Shown here piece after piece: positions 54,792 through 64,000 of a DNA stretch of 64,000 nt. The first letter of the stretch is position 1; every line of letters begins with the position of its first letter. Both the position numbers and the translations under genes were made by a program. The notes beneath the pieces are model-generated. The model did no database searches. It was not told the origin of the DNA and was given only the letters and a program-made list of their open reading frames with translations. Origin of the DNA: Vanrija pseudolonga (Eukaryota > Basidiomycota > Tremellomycetes > Trichosporonales > Trichosporonaceae); NCBI RefSeq assembly GCF_020906515.1, contig NC_085849.1, positions 62,001 to 126,000 of the forward strand, given 5' to 3'.

Positions 54792-55403
54792 ATGCTCGGC
54801 ACCAAGCTCATCCTCGCTACGCTCGCGGTTCTCGCCGCCTCGGTCGCCGCCACACCCATCGACAACAACTACGCCGTTGTTGCCCTCGACGCCCGCCACG
54901 GCGGCTCGGGCGGTAACGGTGGTGCTGGCGGTAAGGGCGGCAAGGGTGGCTCGTCCTCGAACGGCCAGGGCGGTGCCGGCGGTGACGGCGGCGCTGGTGG
55001 CGCTGGCTCCGGCAACGGCAAGGGCGGCGCCGGCGGTGACGGTGGTGGCGGTGGCTCGGGCAAGGTCGGCGGTGAGGGCGGCGACGGCGGTGCCGGTGGC
55101 GAGGGCGGCAAGAAGAACGGCTCCGGCGGTGCCGGCGGCGACGGTGGCCAGGGCGGCAACGGCAAGAAGCAGGGCGGCGAGGGCGGCGACGGTGGCGCCG
55201 GCGGTGCTGGCCACGGCAAGGGCTCCGGCGGCGAGGGCGGTGACGGCGGTGGCGGCGGCTCGGGCCGCACCGGCGGCGAGGGCGGTGACGGTGGTGACGG
55301 CGGTGCTGGCGGCGACCGCGGCGGCAAGGGCGGCGAGGGAGGTGACGGTGGCGCCGGCGGCAAGAGCACCGGCAAGGGCAAGGGCAAGCACCACAAGTGG
55401 TGA
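54792..55403 (+). CDS. Secreted collagen-like (Gly-Gly-X) protein
   Basis: 203 residues in one exon. Signal peptide MLGTKLILATLAVLAASVAA, a short pro-region ending VALDAR, then about 160 residues that are almost entirely Gly-Gly-X with X mostly Ala, Asp, Lys, Glu, Ser or Asn. The end is basic (STGKGKGKHHKW). It matches the Gly-rich part of the gene at 49459, including the Ala-Arg before the repeats, but lacks the stalk and globular domains. Likely an extracellular wall or matrix protein; the alternating Lys and Asp/Glu at X could mediate self-association. The strong codon periodicity produces long antisense open frames that are not genes. Confidence 0.78.
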   Translation: MLGTKLILATLAVLAASVAATPIDNNYAVVALDARHGGSGGNGGAGGKGGKGGSSSNGQGGAGGDGGAGGAGSGNGKGGAGGDGGGGGSGKVGGEGGDGGAGGEGGKKNGSGGAGGDGGQGGNGKKQGGEGGDGGAGGAGHGKGSGGEGGDGGGGGSGRTGGEGGDGGDGGAGGDRGGKGGEGGDGGAGGKSTGKGKGKHHKW

Positions 55404-55825
55404 GCGCGCGCTGGCCGCCGGCCGCTATCATCCCCAGAGGGGCTGGACCCCATGCAGTAGGCGCTCAACCGTCGTTCATTATGCTGCCGGGTGGTAGTGG
55501 CACTTTGGACAATGTTGTACCAGAAGAAAGAATGAACAAAGTCGCGATTACTCTGGCAGCGGGGTGGTGGCACTGGGGTCTTGGTTCGAAAACGGAAGGG
55601 GTTTCGAGGGGCTAAAGCTTTCTGAAGCCCACTCCACTTCCTTCATAGACGGCACCGTCGAGTCAGAGAGCTGAGGAGACAGCACCAATCGCAGTCCCAG
55701 GCCTCGGAGACACGCAGCCTGCGCCTCACACACCACCTAACCCCTCTGTTGGGGTAGTGAATCCCGCCGTCGTAGTGATCACCAGTACCAGTCGTAAACT
55801 CCCAACACCTTTCGAAGACACGTTC
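55404..55825. other. Intergenic region before tRNA
   Basis: 3' flank of the Gly-rich gene and 5' flank of tRNA-Leu. No gene or clear motif recognised. Confidence 0.4.
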
Positions 55826-55916
55826 GGCGAGATGGCCGAGCGGTCTAAGGCGCTGTGTTAAGGTGTGTTCACACATCCGCAGTCTTCGGACGTGGGTTCG
55901 AATCCCACTCTCGTCA
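55826..55916 (+). tRNA. tRNA-Leu (anticodon AAG) with a 13-nt intron
   Basis: The acceptor stem GGCGAGA / TCTCGTC pairs fully (one G-U), the D arm is GCC...GGC, the T arm GTGGG TTCGAAT CCCAC is perfect, and a class-II variable arm (TC TTCG GA) is present as expected for Leu. The anticodon stem CTGTG / CGCAG encloses loop TTAAGG plus C, with anticodon AAG; a 13-nt intron (TGTGTTCACACAT) interrupts after position 37. The discriminator base A73 is included; CCA is not encoded. A TTTT at about 55949-55952 could terminate Pol III. Confidence 0.92.
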
Positions 55917-56278
55917 ACAGAGGATTCAATTCCTCCCAAAGAACTGTCTTTTGCGTGTCATGCGAACGCTGAACGAGGGCCAGGAAGCGCCCCGAGGTGT
56001 GGTTGGTTCGGAGGTGTGGCGGTGGCGCCGGCGGCGGGTGCGAGCGCGGCCTACCCTGAGATCATTCCGAGGTGATGTCGGCACGGCTGCTCCGTCGATA
56101 AGGACACTCTCAGGCTCTGGACTCCGATGATTTGTGCATACCGGTCAGCACTACAACTTGCTTTTGCGAGTCCGACATCGCCACTGACAACTTTCGCCAC
56201 TGCCACACCATTTCGCCACACCGCCCTCGGTTCCAACTACACATACCCTCCCTCCGGCTACACGCCTCCTCCTCTCCC
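55917..56278. other. Intergenic region, nothing recognised
   Basis: Between tRNA-Leu and the 3' end of the MFS transporter gene. No feature beyond the possible Pol III terminator. Confidence 0.4.
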
Positions 56279-58009
56279 TCAGTAAACCCAGCGGAACGCC
56301 GGCTCGGATGGCCCACGGCCCAGGATCTCAGTCGGGACGTCGAGACTGCCCCAGTTCTTCGGCATGCCCTGCTCGCGGTTTCGGCGGCGGTTGTCCCAGC
56401 GCATGTAGATGCCAAAGGAGGCGGCAGTGACCGCCGTAAACCCGCCAAACGCGGCGCTGGTCGCCAACGCAGGGATGTACGCTGGCGCATCTTTAGCCCT
56501 GAAGATGTTGCCCGAGATTAAGCCCGACGAGTTGGCGATACCAACCATGACGCCTGTGAGCACCACGCGCCGGCCTTCGGAGACAGAGTTGTTGGAATAC
56601 CACGTCGAGAGCAGGACGCTGGGCGTGTTGGATCCGATGGTAAGCAAGAAGCAGGCAAAGTACGCCACGCCGGTGTTGTGTACCACATCGATGGTGCCGA
56701 GGATGAGGAACCCGACCATTGTGACGACGAGCGGGATCACGACGTGGAACGACCGCTCGCGGAAGTAGTCCGAGCTCTGCGTGAACAGAATAAGGAAGAC
56801 GGTTCCAACCACGTTTGGCGCCACGGTATACAGGTTGGTCTTGATGGTGCTGTAGCCGAGACGCTTGACGATCTGGGGAAGGAAGTTGCCCACACTGGCC
56901 AGCGGCACGCCAAGGCCAAGCGCCAGGCAAGCCCAGACAATGTACCGCCAGTCCCGGACGAAGGGCGAGAAGGCGTCGCGCCAGTCGACATGGACCCCGA
57001 TTTCGTCAGTCCCGTCCTGCAGCATGCGGGTGCGAGACATGGCCTTCTCCTCTTCCGTAAAGAAGTGGCAGGTGGCAGGGGAACGGGGGAGGTACTGGGC
57101 GAGGTTAGCATGTACTACTCAAGCCATGAGGTGTGCGACTCACCCAGAAGGCAAACGCCGCAAACAAGATGGTGCCCGCCCCCTCGACCAAGAAAAGGTA
57201 CTGCCATCCATGCAGCCTCTTGTCGTTGATCTGGAACACACCGTAGGCAAGAAGACCCGAGAAGGCCTGCGGTCAGACATGTCGTCGGCGGCGGCGTTAC
57301 TTACCCCCGAAATGGCGGCCGCCGCATAGTACGCGCCGACTCTGCGGGCGAGCTCGCCACGAGTGTAGAACTGCGAGAGATAGAAGACGACTGGGTGTGA
57401 GGTGGATAAGCACGGAGGGACATACTGCTTGGAAGCATGGGGCTCTCGAAGAAGCCTAGGAGGAGCCGTACAGTGAGCAAGCCAGCAAAGTTGGTCACTG
57501 CGGCGCTGACAATCGAGCAGGTACCAAAACCAAGCATCATCAGGGGGATGACACGGGCCGCAGAGTATCTCTTGGCCACTGAGTGTGAGCAACGACATCT
57601 ACGACTGGAGAACTTACACATGGAAAGCGGCGTGCCGAATAAACAAAGGGGGACGTAGAAGAGCGTGATAACGAGGTCTGCGGTCAGGTCCGCCACCTTG
57701 GCCAGCACACCCACAGTATTGGTTGCCCACCAGGCCGATGTCCTTGTCCATCCCGTCGGTCTGCGCATTGCCCAGGTTTCCCTTGTCGAGGGCATTGAAG
57801 AGGTAGACGGCCGAGAGGACAGGTAGAACGCGGAAGTCGATCTTGCGCACCATGCTGAGGGGCTGTCAGCGGGTCCAAGCTGCCACATACCGCTTGAGTG
57901 CGACCGGGTCAATCTCCTCGACCTCGGCAGTGCGCACGTCCCCCTTGGAGTCAGAGGAGAGCTGTCCATCCCCCTCCTTGTTGAGCGTTGTGGTCGTGTC
58001 GGCTGCCAT
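56279..58009 (-). CDS. MFS transporter, allantoate permease (Dal5/ACS) family
   Basis: Seven exons (57891-58009, 57715-57854, 57618-57677, 57426-57578, 57305-57390, 57144-57266, 56279-57094) give 498 residues with consistent phases. Family marks: MVRKIDFRVLPVLSAVYLFN and LDKGNLGNAQTDGMDKDIGL at the first helix, FGTPLSM, LLGFFESPMLPSIVFYLSQF, and FFTEEEK in the central loop. Twelve helices. Dal5-type carriers import allantoate, ureidosuccinate, nicotinate, dipeptides or other anions. It lies 1.5 kb from the divergent deacylase gene, suggesting a joint role in taking up and cleaving an N-acyl compound, but this is inferred from position only. Confidence 0.88.
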
Positions 58010-59506
58010 GCTGTGGGATGTGGGGTCGTGTGAGCCGTCGTCTGGCCTTGCTCGCTCGCCGCCTTAAGTGTGGCAGTGAGTTCAGCTTGGTCTCTCGGGA
58101 CCCCAGGCATGTTGAGCTGCCCCACCCTGTTGGAGACACCTCCCCCACCCAGCTGTGGTGGGGGATCAGCTGATAGCTGTTCGAGTGGAGCCGTGAATCT
58201 GTTCCATCGGGACATGGTGCCTGCGATTGTCGGCAACTCGAGCTCCAGCCTGTACTCGCCGTGGATTGCCGACTCCCGCCAGCTGTGTACGGTATCATGA
58301 GACGGTTGGGGTGACCCCACTCTGGTTCCCACGTCCGTCCGCACAATCGCGGTGGAAGTGCGAGAGATAGAATCGGCCGAGAGGGGCCGGCGCCGAGAAC
58401 GACGCTGTTCAGACGGAATTGCCCGCGTTACCGTGTCAGTGGGGCCGGGACCTTGAACGCCGAGAGCCGCGCACGTACTGGTCGGTATCGGGGCATTGCG
58501 CGGCACCGGGTGGGGGAGAGGGAATGGACGGGTCGTCCCAACTGCGCTGGGTGGGCGTGGACAGGACGTGTGATAGCGGCCACCTATCATTGCCACTGTG
58601 ACACATGTGGGGGCACATGTGCCTCGCGCCTCAACCTCGAATAGGCAGGCATTCCTGACCTCCTCCCCCACCTCAACCTCCCCCACTTTGCTCACCCCTT
58701 GCAACCAACCATGCCCCGCAGCCGCCGGCTGGAGGAAAAGAATGCACTAGACACAGTCACCTGATTGACACGCACCCCCACCCTAGCCTGGGCCCCAGAG
58801 GCGTGTCCTGTTCCGACTGGAACGGCCATGCGGACGGCAACAAGGCTGGAATGCGGGTTGATGGCGCCGGGCGGCGGCGTCACAAGTCAGGGAATGGCGG
58901 AGAGTTGCAGAGAGCAACGACCCACTCTTTGCCGCGCCATGGTGGGTTGCTGAAACAGCCTCGAGGCGATAACCGTCCCCCGCCAGGCGGGCAGCTGCCC
59001 CACTACTGCATCATGCTTCCCACTAGTGCCTATTGTCTATTGGAAGCAGGACTCGTTTCGAGCTGCTTCGTGCTTCAACACGAGGCAAGCTGGGATTGGG
59101 GAAAGGAGGGTTGCGAAGCTGCTTGCCAAGGAATGGAACGTGTGGGCTTTTGTGGTACAACAGGCCAGGAAAGAGTGGGTCTTGGTAGATCTCAATCCCT
59201 GGCGAGTGGGGTCGGGGGTGACTCCTGGCAGCTCCGGAACGCACAGCGGATATCTCGTGACCACGCGTGGTGGCCAGGACTGTGACTGTGCAGCAGGAGC
59301 AACACACGGCCGAGTGGGTGGGCCAAGTGGGGCTAGACTTGTCGTCGCCGCCGCCTCCGCCTCGTCCGCCACCACTCGACGACTTGCCGCAACATCTATA
59401 ATAACTCTTTTTGCGCAACCTCGCTTGCTCCCCGTTCCACTCCCACCCCCCAACACCCACACACCTTTGCAGTGCAACATCCAGCCTGTTGCACACCTAC
59501 CACGAC
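58010..59506. other. 1.5-kb divergent intergenic region, MFS transporter / deacylase
   Basis: No coding frame is convincing. It carries the promoters of both flanking genes and a pair of CACATGTG palindromes, annotated separately. Confidence 0.45.
58602..58621. promoter_or_regulatory. Two CACATGTG E-box palindromes 4 bp apart
   Basis: CACATGTG occurs at 58602-58609 and 58614-58621, separated by GGGG. CANNTG palindromes are bound by bHLH factors; a duplicated 8-bp palindrome is unlikely by chance. It lies about 0.6 kb upstream of the MFS gene and 0.9 kb upstream of the deacylase gene. Confidence 0.4.
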
Positions 59507-61284
59507 ATGACGATCGACCCGCCCACCTCGACGCTGTTCCGCGCGGCCTCCGTCGTCAGCGGCGAAGAGGACGCCGTGCCCTACACGGCCGACGTGCTCG
59601 TCACCAATGGAGTGATTGCAAAGATTGCACCCAGCGGAGGGATATCCGCCCCACCCGGCGCGCGCGTCGTCGACGCTGCGGGCTACTACCTTTCGCCGGG
59701 CTTCATCGACATGCACGCACACTCGGACCTCTACCTCCTCACGCATGCCGATCACGAGGCCAAGATCACCCAGGGATGCACGGTAAGTGGGCTTGCGCGA
59801 GGGCAGTGTAGCTGATAAGCAGACCGAGGTCGTGGGGCAGGACGGTATCGCCTACGCGCCGGTCCACACCGACGAGCAGATGACGGCCATCCGCGAGCAG
59901 ATCACTGCGTGGAACGGCAACCCGTCCGACGACGAGTGCGCGACCACACTCAAGGACGTGGGCATGTTCCAGTGGCGCTCGATCAAGGAGTACCTCGACG
60001 CGCTCGACCGCAACCGCACGGCCACCAACGTCGCCATGCTCGTCCCCCAGGGCAACCTGCGCCTGCTCACCGTCGGGCCCCGCGATGATGTTGCGAGCGC
60101 GCAGCACATCCAGGACCAGGTGGCCCTACTCCACCAGGGGATGAGAGACGGCGCCGTCGGCATGTCGTCGGGCCTGACATACACGCCTGGCATGTATGCC
60201 AGCAACTCTGAGCTTGCAGTCCTCTGCTCGGCGCTCGCACAGTACCCCGGCTCCTTCTACGCACCCCACCACCGCAGCTACGGCGCCAACGCGATCGAGA
60301 GCTATGGCGAGATGATCGACCTGGGCGAGACGACCGGCTGTGCCGTCCACCTGACCCACGCGACGCTCAACTTTCCCGAGAACAAGAACCGCGCCCCAGA
60401 GCTCGTCGACATGATCGACACGGCCCGCGACAAGGGCGTCGACATCACCCTCGACACGTACCCCTACCTGCCTGGATGCACGACGCTGAGCTCCAAGCTC
60501 CCGAGCTGGGCGCTGAGCGGCGGGCCCGAGGAGACGCTCGAGCGCCTCCGCGACCCGGCCATATGCGAGGAGATCCGCGTCGCCGTCGAGGACGTCGGAT
60601 GTGATGGCGGCCACGGTATCCCCACCGACTGGCAGTGTGTCGAGATTGGATCGACGGCACACCCCGACCTTGAGGGGTTCGCCGGCCGCCGTGTCGACGA
60701 GGTCGCGCGCTCGCTCGGTCGCGAGCCGTTTGCCGTCTTTATCGACATTCTCGTCAAGGACAAGCTGGCGACCGGGTGCATCTTACACACTGGCAACGAG
60801 GAGAATGTGCAGTATATCATGAAGCACGAGGTGCACACTGGCGGATCCGACGCCATCCTCCACGGGCAGACCCTTCACCCCAGGGTGAGTTGCCCCTATG
60901 CACCGAACCGAGAGCCGTCCACTAACTCGTTTGCAGTCGTACGGCACGTTCCCGCGGTATCTGGGTCACTACGCGCGCGACCTCGGCCTCATGTCCATCC
61001 CGCACATGGTCGCGCACCTGACGACGCGCCCGGCGAAGCGTCTCGGCGTGTACCCCACGCGCGGGGTGGTGCGCGAGGGCTCCGCCGCCGACCTGGTGCT
61101 CTTCGACCCCACAACCGTCAAGGACATGTCGTCACATACTGAGCCGCGCGCTACGGCCAAGGGCATCCGCTTCGTGCTCGTCAACGGCCAGGTCGCCATC
61201 GACGAGGGTAAAATGACAGGTGCCAGGGCTGGCGTGACCATTCGCCGCCGCAAGGACGGCAAGGTCACCGACCGCGGCGAATAA
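59507..61284 (+). CDS. N-acyl-D-amino-acid deacylase (amidohydrolase superfamily)
   Basis: Three exons (59507-59782, 59823-60884, 60937-61284) give 561 residues. N-terminal beta-sandwich, then SPGFIDMHAHSD with the metal-binding HxH of the amidohydrolase TIM barrel. Typical D-aminoacylase pieces follow: ITQGCTTEVVGQDGIAYAPV, GAVGMSSGLTYTPGMYAS, a His in YAPHHRSYG, HLTHATLN, LDTYPYLPGCTTLSS, HTGGSDAILHG and RLGVYPTRGVVREGSAADLV. These enzymes remove acyl groups from N-acyl-D-amino acids. Cytosolic, no signal peptide. Flanked by an MFS carrier and an aldehyde dehydrogenase; together they may form a catabolic group. Confidence 0.9.
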
Positions 61285-61740
61285 GAGGGGCCGCGGGCAA
61301 CGAGGCGGAGTGAGGGGGAGAGAGAGAGCATGGGCATTTGTAACTATAGGCGAGACACAAAGCAGCAGCAGCAGCGGCAGTAGCAGCATCACTTCAGAAG
61401 AACACGCGCGATACGCAATGCATGAGTCATTGGTCGGAGGCGGAGCTGTCCTGCAGGAAAGAGGCGAGATAAGGCATAACCACGACGGGTCAACACCCAT
61501 TCGCCGGTTGGCAGCTCCAAGCGAATGAAAGTCACTCCGCTCCACTGCGCCGCGCCGCGCCGCTCGCCTGTCGTGTCGGCTCGGTGTAGACGAGAACCGA
61601 TGCACTCCAGTGCTGCTGCGGGGGTTCACCGACGACCCGACGGGTAATATACATAGTCTGTCGTCGCTGTGGTCTCGTCTGTCTTGTTGTATAACATCTC
61701 AGTGTCAGCAAGAACGACACCACATCTCACCAAAACAACC
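61285..61740. promoter_or_regulatory. Promoter region of aldehyde dehydrogenase
   Basis: 455 bp holding one GATAAG at 61468-61473 and a CAG/CAGCAG-rich stretch near 61362-61389. No gene seen. Confidence 0.35.
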
Positions 61741-63406
61741 ATGTCCAGATTCACCGTTTCTGGCGTCAGCCTCCCCTCCGGCCTCTTCATCAACAACGAG
61801 TGGGTGCAGGGCCACGGCGAGCGGCTGCAGGTCGTCAACCCCGCGACTGAGGAGCAGATTGCCGAGGTGAGTGGCGTGTGTCGTGCATCTTATCACGCCT
61901 ATCTCCCTCCTGCCGAACGAGCTGACTCTCGCGACAGATCGAGACCGCCTCCCGCGAGGACGTCGACCTCGCCGTCGCTGCTGCGCGCGCGGCGTTTGAG
62001 TCGACGTGGGGCACATGGGTCAGCGGGCAGGAGCGTGGCCAGCTGCTGTTCAAACTCGCCGACCTCGTCGAGGCGAACATTGACGAGCTGGCCGTGCTTG
62101 AGCGCGTCGACGGCGGCAAGCCTGCGGGCTGGGCGCGCGTCGACATTGTGGACACGGTGGCGTGTTTCCGCTACTTTGCCGGCGCGGCCGACAAGATCCA
62201 CGGCAGCGTCGTCGAGATCGACGACCAGCGCAAGCACGCCGTGCTCCGCAAGGAGCCGATCGGGGTCGTCGCGCAGATCGTGCCGTGGAACTACCCGCTC
62301 CTCATGATGGCGTGGAAGGTCGCGCCGGCGCTGAGCGCCGGCTGCGCCATCGTCTTCAAGGCCGCCGAGCAGACGCCGCTGTCGACGCTGCGCTTCGCCG
62401 AGCTCGTCAAGGAGGCCGGATACCCCGCCGGCGCGTTCAACCTCGTCAACGGCGTCGGCGCGGTGACTGGCGAAACCCTCTCGCGCCACCTCGACATTGA
62501 CAAGGTAGGTGTTGGAGCATCGCTGGATGCAGGCGCTGACGCCCGCCAGATCGCCTTCACCGGCTCGACCGCCACGGGCCGCCGCATTGCCGTCGCGGCC
62601 GCCGAGTCCAACCTCAAGAAGGTGACCCTCGAGCTGGGCGGCAAGAGCGCCAACATTGTGTTTGCGGGTGCCAACCTGCCCGAGGCGGCCAAGTGGGCCG
62701 CGTTCGGCGTGTACGAGAACATGGGTGCGTGGGGGTTGTTGCGGCGTGGGGCCCGCGCTGACGCCGGCCAGGCCAGTCGTGCAGTGCTGGATCCCGCGTG
62801 CTCGTCCAGGAGTCGGTGTACGACGAGTTTGTCAAGCTCTTCGTCGCCGCCGCGTCGGCGTTCAAGGTCGGCCCCACCGAGGACGAGGACACGTTCCAGG
62901 GCCCGCAGATCAGCAAGGTCCAGTTTGACAAGATCCTCGGCCTCATCGAGGCGGGCAAGGCTGCCGGCGCCAAGTGCGTGCTCGGCGGCGCGCGCCACGG
63001 GACCAAGGGCTACTTTATCCAGCCGACCGTCTTCACCGACGTCGACATGGGCATGCGCATTGCGCAGGAGGAGATCTTTGGCCCCGTCGCTAGCATCATC
63101 AAGTTCAAGGACGAGGCCGAGGCGATCGCCATCGCCAACGCGACAGAGTACGGCCTCGCCGCGGCCGTCCACACGACAGACTACAACCAGGTCAACCGCG
63201 TCACGCGCCGCCTCAAGGCCGGCACGGTGTGGGTCAACCAGTATGTCATCGTCTCGCACCAGATTCCGTTTGGCGGCTACAAGCAGTCTGGGTGGGGCCG
63301 CGAGCTCGGAATGGAGGGCCTCGAGCCCTACCTCACCACAAAATCAGTGCACCACTACTATGACGAGGAGGGCTTCGAGTGGCCTATCCGCCTGTCCAAG
63401 CTCTAG
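61741..63406 (+). CDS. NAD(P)-dependent aldehyde dehydrogenase
   Basis: Four exons (61741-61866, 61938-62504, 62550-62724, 62772-63406) encode 500 residues, the standard ALDH length. Catalytic Glu in LELGGKSANIVF, catalytic Cys in GQSCSAGSRVLVQ, cofactor-binding VPWNYPLLMMAWKVAPAL and FTGSTATGRRI, and the closing QIPFGGYKQSGWGRELG are all intact; EEIFGPVASI is also present. It oxidises aldehydes to acids in the cytosol. Closest in feel to the ALDH1/betaine/aminobutyraldehyde group, which would fit processing of amine-derived aldehydes, but the substrate is not determined. The exon 3/4 junction falls one nucleotide into the codon before the catalytic motif. Confidence 0.94.
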
Positions 63407-64000
63407 GCAGGGGGCAGATGAGTACATAGGTGCGATGCAGCAGTTCACGGGATTGTAGGCGGCGCCGTAGTGCTGGCGGGAGAGGAGCCGACGCGGACGC
63501 GGACGCGGCGCGTTGCAGTTGCCATTGCCGTACAGGTACCGGCCCCGACAACCTCGCCTCGATAGGCTTATCAGTGCGTGGTAGTGTATCGGACGTCTTT
63601 CGGAGCGGCAAGCTACGCCTCAGCGCGGCGGAGAGACCCCGCTGCCTGTGGTTCCAGCAACAGGCCACAACCAGGGTCTCCGCCTCGGTTGAGCCGACAA
63701 ACGCGGCGCGTATCGACTCGAGCCACTCCGCCACCTTCACCCCGCCGCGACAACAGCCACAGCGCTCACTATCACTACTACCCGGACGGCGCACATCACA
63801 TGACTGGCTGACGCCAAGCTCTATCGGCGCGAGACTCCCGGCGCGTCAGTCCGGCAGCTGTCGGGGCCCCTGGCGGCGCCGCTCATATCGTCGCCGCTGC
63901 CCACTTGTAGACGCGGCGGCCTGGCATTGTCGGCGCGTCGTGAGGACCGGTACTGATACGCTGAGCTGGCGGATCTCTTCATAACTGACGCTGCTGGGAC
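63407..64000. other. Window end, nothing recognised
   Basis: 3' flank of the aldehyde dehydrogenase. Several short open frames but no recognisable gene. Confidence 0.4.

Noticed and set aside
54780-55573. Long minus-strand open frames (204-234 codons) opposite the second Gly-rich gene
   Set aside because: They are by-products of the Gly-Gly-X codon pattern, giving low-complexity Ala/Val, Arg/His or Pro/Ser antisense proteins with no start context or splice support; the plus strand has signal peptide, TATA box and UTR intron.
1-64000. Transposons, LTR or virus-like elements, CRISPR arrays, rRNA, centromere or origin
   Set aside because: No reverse transcriptase, integrase or transposase motifs, no long terminal or inverted repeats, and no regular repeat-spacer pattern were seen. 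Short or highly degraded copies could be missed by eye.

Overview
The window looks like chromosomal DNA of a basidiomycete yeast. Genes are GC-rich and most carry one to eight short introns of 33-60 nt with GT..AG ends and CTNA-type branch sites. Complex I, Mgr2, Erf4, Vps55 and Cu/Zn-SOD homologues are present. A tremellomycete, perhaps of the Trichosporonales, fits best, but this is inference from gene style, not from a marker gene. About 32 protein genes, one possible small extra gene and one tRNA can be supported. No transposon, virus-like element, CRISPR array or replication origin was recognised.

Left part (0-13 kb): the 3' end of a membrane-anchored GH9 glycosidase; a choline/GABA-type amino acid permease; a secreted-looking agmatinase divergent from a MATE exporter; a Zn(II)2Cys6 regulator; and three lineage-specific proteins. 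GATAAG motifs cluster upstream of the permease and between agmatinase and MATE, which suggests nitrogen control. 13.6-19.7 kb: two adjacent F-box genes share a ~500-residue domain; the second carries this domain twice in one reading frame.

Middle (20-45 kb): an HSL-type alpha/beta hydrolase, Vps55, SOD1, a mitochondrial coiled-coil protein, Mgr2, Erf4 and NDUFB3. Interleaved with these housekeeping genes are two unrecognised paralogous families. One has three members (genes starting at 23616, 28784 and 34048) with a conserved ~130-residue N-terminal domain and a variable tail. The other has three F-box-like members (36611, 38479, 39971), the last with a frame break. Two small proline/serine-rich genes whose first coding exon is only the ATG, and a second amino acid permease, follow.

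Right part (46-64 kb): two secreted collagen-like (Gly-Gly-X) proteins, each behind a long gene-poor upstream region, a TATA box and a 37-nt 5' UTR intron; a four-helix membrane protein; an intron-containing tRNA-Leu(AAG); and a catabolic group of an allantoate-type MFS transporter, an N-acyl-D-amino-acid deacylase and an aldehyde dehydrogenase. Agmatinase, the permeases, the deacylase and the dehydrogenase could together serve amine and amino acid catabolism, but they are not one cluster and this link is only suggestive.

The most novel content is the set of lineage-specific paralog families and the intragenic duplication in the F-box gene at 15.8-19.7 kb. All exon boundaries were deduced by eye from splice signals, frame continuity and paralog comparison; none is checked against transcripts.
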